Source: an uncultured Collinsella sp. (GTDB lineage Bacteria; Actinomycetota; Coriobacteriia; Coriobacteriales; Coriobacteriaceae). From it: a stretch of 33,358 bases of DNA. Position 1 is the stretch's first letter; each line of letters starts with the position of its first letter. Of the stretch, positions 31,309 to 33,358 are shown one piece after another. The position numbers and the translations under genes were made by a program. The stretch covers positions 1 through 33,358 of the forward strand of contig UQHR01000025.1 in assembly GCA_900540905.1 (NCBI GenBank), given 5' to 3'. The notes beneath the pieces are model-generated. The model did no database searches. It saw only the letters and a program-made list of their open reading frames with translations, and was not told the origin of the DNA.

Positions 31309-31590
31309 ATCAACATCTACACTATCGTCCAGCTGGTCAATACGCTGTTCAACTTCTATTCCACGCTCATTGTCGTCTGCTGCTTTATGACGTGGATTCC
31401 CATGAAGCAGGGTGGTTTGCTTCAGGATATTGCTGCGGTGCTTGATAGCGTGTGCGGTCCGTGGCTCAACCTGTTCCGTCGTTTCATCCCGCCAATGGGC
31501 GGTATCGATTTTTCGCCGGTCGTTGCGATTATTGCGTTGCAGTTGGTGCAGAGGCTGGTTCTGCAGCTTCTTATAGGTATACTCGTGTAG
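31309..31590 (+). CDS. yggT: YggT/YlmG family membrane protein with ATC start codon
   Basis: A 93-residue protein with two membrane segments (about 4-27 and 66-92) separated by a loop with the family-type sequence WLNLFRRFIPPMGGIDFSPVVA. YlmG-type proteins are linked to division-site and membrane functions that are not well defined. Start: GAGGAG (31297-31302) is six bases before ATC 31309, and from there the protein aligns in length and pattern with family members (which begin MNxY). Between the in-frame sepF stop (31285) and ATG 31387 there is no ATG, GTG or TTG. ATG 31387 would delete the first membrane helix. The start is therefore a rare ATC, or the base is a mutation or sequencing error of ATG. 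Confidence 0.8.
   Translation: MNIYTIVQLVNTLFNFYSTLIVVCCFMTWIPMKQGGLLQDIAAVLDSVCGPWLNLFRRFIPPMGGIDFSPVVAIIALQLVQRLVLQLLIGILV
31578..31583 (+). promoter_or_regulatory. Possible -10 box for divIVA
   Basis: TATACT at 31578-31583 overlaps the end of yggT, about 70 bases before divIVA. No convincing -35 is present at standard spacing. Confidence 0.3.
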
Positions 31591-31651
31591 AACTGACTTA
31601 GTAACTTGCGTCGGGCGTGTAGCGCCGAGGCGATGAAAAAGGAGACTTGTT

Positions 31652-32326
31652 ATGGCTATTACCCCTGCAGACATCCAGGCTCAGACTTTCTCTGAGGCCA
31701 AGCGTGGCTACGATCCTGCCGAGGTCGACGTCTTCTTGGAGACGCTGTCCTCCGAGGTTGACGCTATGCTCGCTAAGATCGTCGACCTTAAGGGTCGTCT
31801 GACTGCTACCGAGCAGCAGCTTGCCGATGCGCAGGCTCAGCTTGCCCAGGCTCAGGATGCCCCCGCCCAGGCCGTTCCTGCCGCCCCCGTGGCTGCTCCC
31901 GCCCCTGATTTCTCCGCTCAGGAGCGCCAGATTTCCGCTGCCCTGATCGCTGCCCAGCAGACCGCTGAGACCATCGTCAACGATGCCAATGAGAACGCTG
32001 AGCGTATCCGCAACGAGGCTGACGCCAAGGCACGCGAGGTTATCCGCCAGGCTCTGACCGAGAAGCAGGCCGAGCTCGAGGAGATCGATCGTCTCAAGGC
32101 TTCCCGTGAGGAGTTCAAGGCCGAGTACCTCAAGCTCATCCAGCACTTCATGGACGATGCCCAAAACTCCTTCCCGGCCGACCTCATGGCCTCCACGCCG
32201 GTCGGTTCCGCCGCTTCTCCTGCGGTGACTGTTCCCGCCGAGCCGCTGCCCGTCGCTGACCCGGTTGTCCCCGTGGCCGATCCCTTCGCCCCGATCGACA
32301 ACTTTGCCGCCGACGATCTTGACTAG
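31652..32326 (+). CDS. divIVA: DivIVA-domain protein (Wag31-like)
   Basis: A 224-residue coiled-coil protein that marks curved membrane at poles and septa. The N-terminal DivIVA domain (FSEAKRGYDPAEVDVFLETL at 13-32) has the membrane-binding pattern of the family. A first coil runs to about 70, an Ala/Pro linker follows (about 70-88), and a second long coil spans 90-165. The C-terminal 50 residues are Pro/Ala/Val-rich and probably unstructured. The ribosome site AAGGAG is just upstream of ATG 31652. It ends the sepF-yggT-divIVA group. ylmH, which lies between ylmG and divIVA in Bacillus, is not present. Confidence 0.94.
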   Translation: MAITPADIQAQTFSEAKRGYDPAEVDVFLETLSSEVDAMLAKIVDLKGRLTATEQQLADAQAQLAQAQDAPAQAVPAAPVAAPAPDFSAQERQISAALIAAQQTAETIVNDANENAERIRNEADAKAREVIRQALTEKQAELEEIDRLKASREEFKAEYLKLIQHFMDDAQNSFPADLMASTPVGSAASPAVTVPAEPLPVADPVVPVADPFAPIDNFAADDLD

Positions 32327-32352
32327 CATTCGGCCTACAATTTAGTGCCTAG

Positions 32353-32382
32353 AAAGGACCCGCAGCTTGCGGGTCCTTTTTT
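32353..32382 (+). terminator. Terminator after divIVA
   Basis: A perfect 12-base stem (32353-32364 with 32368-32379), loop GCT, with a run of six T. Confidence 0.95.
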
Positions 32383-32407
32383 ATGACTGTACCGGGGCGC
32401 GCAACAT

Positions 32408-32445
32408 AAAAAACCGAGCCCTGCACATAGTGGCGCAGAACTCGG
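32408..32445 (-). terminator. Terminator of the nitroreductase gene (minus strand)
   Basis: On the minus strand CCGAGTTCTGC (32445-32435) pairs with GCAGGGCTCGG (32424-32414, two G-U pairs) and is followed by six T (32413-32408). It faces the divIVA terminator, insulating the convergent genes. Confidence 0.85.
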
Positions 32446-32492
32446 CGAACCGGTGAGCGGTCAAGGATAGGTTTTAGGGCATGCCCCAAAAT

Positions 32493-33023
32493 CTACTTGA
32501 GGAGGAAGTCGGAGAGGGAAATGGTACGGGCCTCGCGATGCTTGGGATCGGCGATGTGGTCGGCAGGATAGCCACAGACGAGCATGTGATAGGGATAGAC
32601 GCCCTTGGGCAGGTTGAACTGCTCCTGTGCCACCTCAGGCTTAAAATGGCATACCCAGCACGTTCCCAGGCCCTGCTCGGTAGCCTCCATCATCATCTGA
32701 TCACATACGATGGACGTATCGATTTCACTGGAATTCATCTGGTCATACGGACGCACCCAAGCATCATCGGTAACGCTGCAAATAAGGAAGACGAGCGGAG
32801 CCCCAAAGATAGACCCATCACGAGCAAACCGCGGCTGACAAGCAGCAGCCTTCTCCAACAACTCAGGCGTATCAAGCACCATCACCCGCGAGGGATGATT
32901 ATTGCAAGCAGAAGGAGCAATACGTCCTGCCTCAACAATGGCATCCACGACCGACTGCTCAACGGAACGCGCCTCATACTCACGACAAGAATACCGACAA
33001 CGTGCCAAATCCAAATAAGACAT
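32493..33023 (-). CDS. Nitroreductase-family FMN oxidoreductase
   Basis: A 176-residue protein of the short nitroreductase family, expected to be an FMN-dependent NAD(P)H oxidoreductase working as a dimer. The FMN-phosphate motif RYSCREYE is at 10-17, PSACNNHPSRVMVL at 37-50 and GLGTCWVCHF near 118-127. The substrate is unknown. Start: on the minus strand GGAGG (33034-33030) is six bases before ATG 33023. The open frame continues upstream to 33080 but lacks a ribosome site. It is the only gene on this strand in the window. Confidence 0.88.
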   Translation of the reverse strand: MSYLDLARCRYSCREYEARSVEQSVVDAIVEAGRIAPSACNNHPSRVMVLDTPELLEKAAACQPRFARDGSIFGAPLVFLICSVTDDAWVRPYDQMNSSEIDTSIVCDQMMMEATEQGLGTCWVCHFKPEVAQEQFNLPKGVYPYHMLVCGYPADHIADPKHREARTISLSDFLLK

Positions 33024-33094
33024 ACAAGCCCTCCAAAGCCAATAAAACCAAGCCAAACACAAGGGTACCCAAAGCCCCATTCAGCCTAACGCCC

Positions 33095-33123
33095 ATTGTA
33101 GAACGAAAATGCAATTATCTAAG
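33095..33123 (-). promoter_or_regulatory. Candidate promoter of the nitroreductase gene
   Basis: On the minus strand TACAAT (33100-33095) is 17 bases from CTTAGA (33123-33118). The -35 match is only partial. Confidence 0.4.
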
Positions 33124-33315
33124 ATTGAGAAAAACGGTATTGTATGTGTCGTTGTAAATGGTAATGAGTCAGACAGGATGAAGCGATTGATATGTTGACT
33201 CGTTGAATTGCAGTATGAGGAGAAAGAATAAGGCTCTGTTAGACCAGGATTGACATACATGTGTCCCCACGGTGCCATATCGTTAGCCCCGTAGACCGCG
33301 ACGGATGGGGGCAGC
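33124..33315. other. AT-richer intergenic stretch
   Basis: No credible gene. TTGACA occurs at 33250-33255 on the + strand, a good -35 box, but the best downstream -10 candidate (CATATC, 33276-33281) is 20 bases away. Base composition is visibly lower in G+C than in the genes to the left. Confidence 0.4.
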
Positions 33316-33358
33316 ATGAACGCCGAAGACCTGGTCCTCAACTTCAAGAAGGGCATGG
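33316..33358 (+). CDS. Start of an unidentified gene (partial)
   Basis: ATG 33316 is preceded by GGGGG (33307-33311) at four bases and opens MNAEDLVLNFKKGM to the window edge. Fourteen codons are too few to name a family. High GC and codon use similar to the rest of the window support a real start. Confidence 0.5.
   Translation, partial: MNAEDLVLNFKKGM

Noticed and set aside
31285..31590. In-frame readthrough of the sepF stop producing a SepF-YggT fusion.
   Set aside because: sepF and yggT share a frame, but a strong ribosome site lies between them and TAA is the least leaky stop. A separate start is simpler.
32481..33089. 202-codon + strand open frame opposite the nitroreductase gene.
   Set aside because: The minus-strand frame has a ribosome site, terminator and nitroreductase motifs. 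The + frame has none.
33081..33356. 91-codon minus-strand open frame at the right edge.
   Set aside because: It covers the AT-rich intergenic stretch and the ribosome site of the + strand gene at 33316, has no ribosome site and no family-like sequence.

Overview
The window is 33.4 kb of high-GC DNA, almost entirely coding and almost entirely on the + strand. It looks like a Coriobacteriia chromosome, most probably Collinsella or a close relative. This is inferred from gene content (division cluster without ftsA, ftsZ followed by a pgeF/ylmE/sepF/yggT/divIVA module, arginine deiminase genes with a YfcC-type carrier) and from codon use. I could not run a database search.

Layout. (1) 1-2925: end of an arginine deiminase operon: the arcA 3' end, a catabolic ornithine carbamoyltransferase and a YfcC/ArcD-like carrier, closed by a structured 3' region and a strong terminator. 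(2) 2923-3386: about 450 bases with no credible gene but three consecutive long inverted repeats and a degenerate direct repeat. (3) 3387-5463: a UPF0371/DUF1846 gene and a small winged-helix regulator, each with its own terminator. (4) 5642-8247: pyrG and a XerD-type recombinase. (5) 8248-8709: a 460-base control region holding a long palindromic terminator, short dyads, G10/G9 tracts and a near-consensus promoter with a palindrome in its spacer. (6) 8710-24200: the dcw cluster, in the order mraZ, rsmH, ftsL-like, ftsI-like PBP, murF, mraY, murD, ftsW, murG, murC, murB, ftsQ, ftsZ. murE and ftsA are absent. (7) 24411-29647: pgeF, translationally overlapped with pstS, then pstC, pstA, pstB and phoU. 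(8) 29767-32326: ylmE (PLP-binding protein), sepF, yggT (with only a non-canonical start codon) and divIVA. (9) 32493-33023: a nitroreductase-family gene on the minus strand, then an AT-richer stretch and the first codons of an unidentified + strand gene.

How it fits together. The Mur enzymes, MraY and MurG make lipid II. FtsW and the class B PBP polymerise and crosslink it at the septum. FtsQ and the FtsL-like protein regulate them, and FtsZ is tethered by SepF in place of FtsA. DivIVA marks poles and division sites, and PgeF is a peptidoglycan-precursor quality-control enzyme. The pst-phoU phosphate module sits inside what in Bacillus is one contiguous ylmD-ylmE-sepF-ylmG-divIVA block.

Most worth a second look: the palindrome cluster at 2923-3279; a 16-base near-palindrome shared by the regions upstream of mraZ and ftsZ; the operator-like repeat pair on the mraZ promoter beside G-tracts; and the ATC start of yggT. 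I found no CRISPR array, tRNA, rRNA, insertion sequence or prophage.
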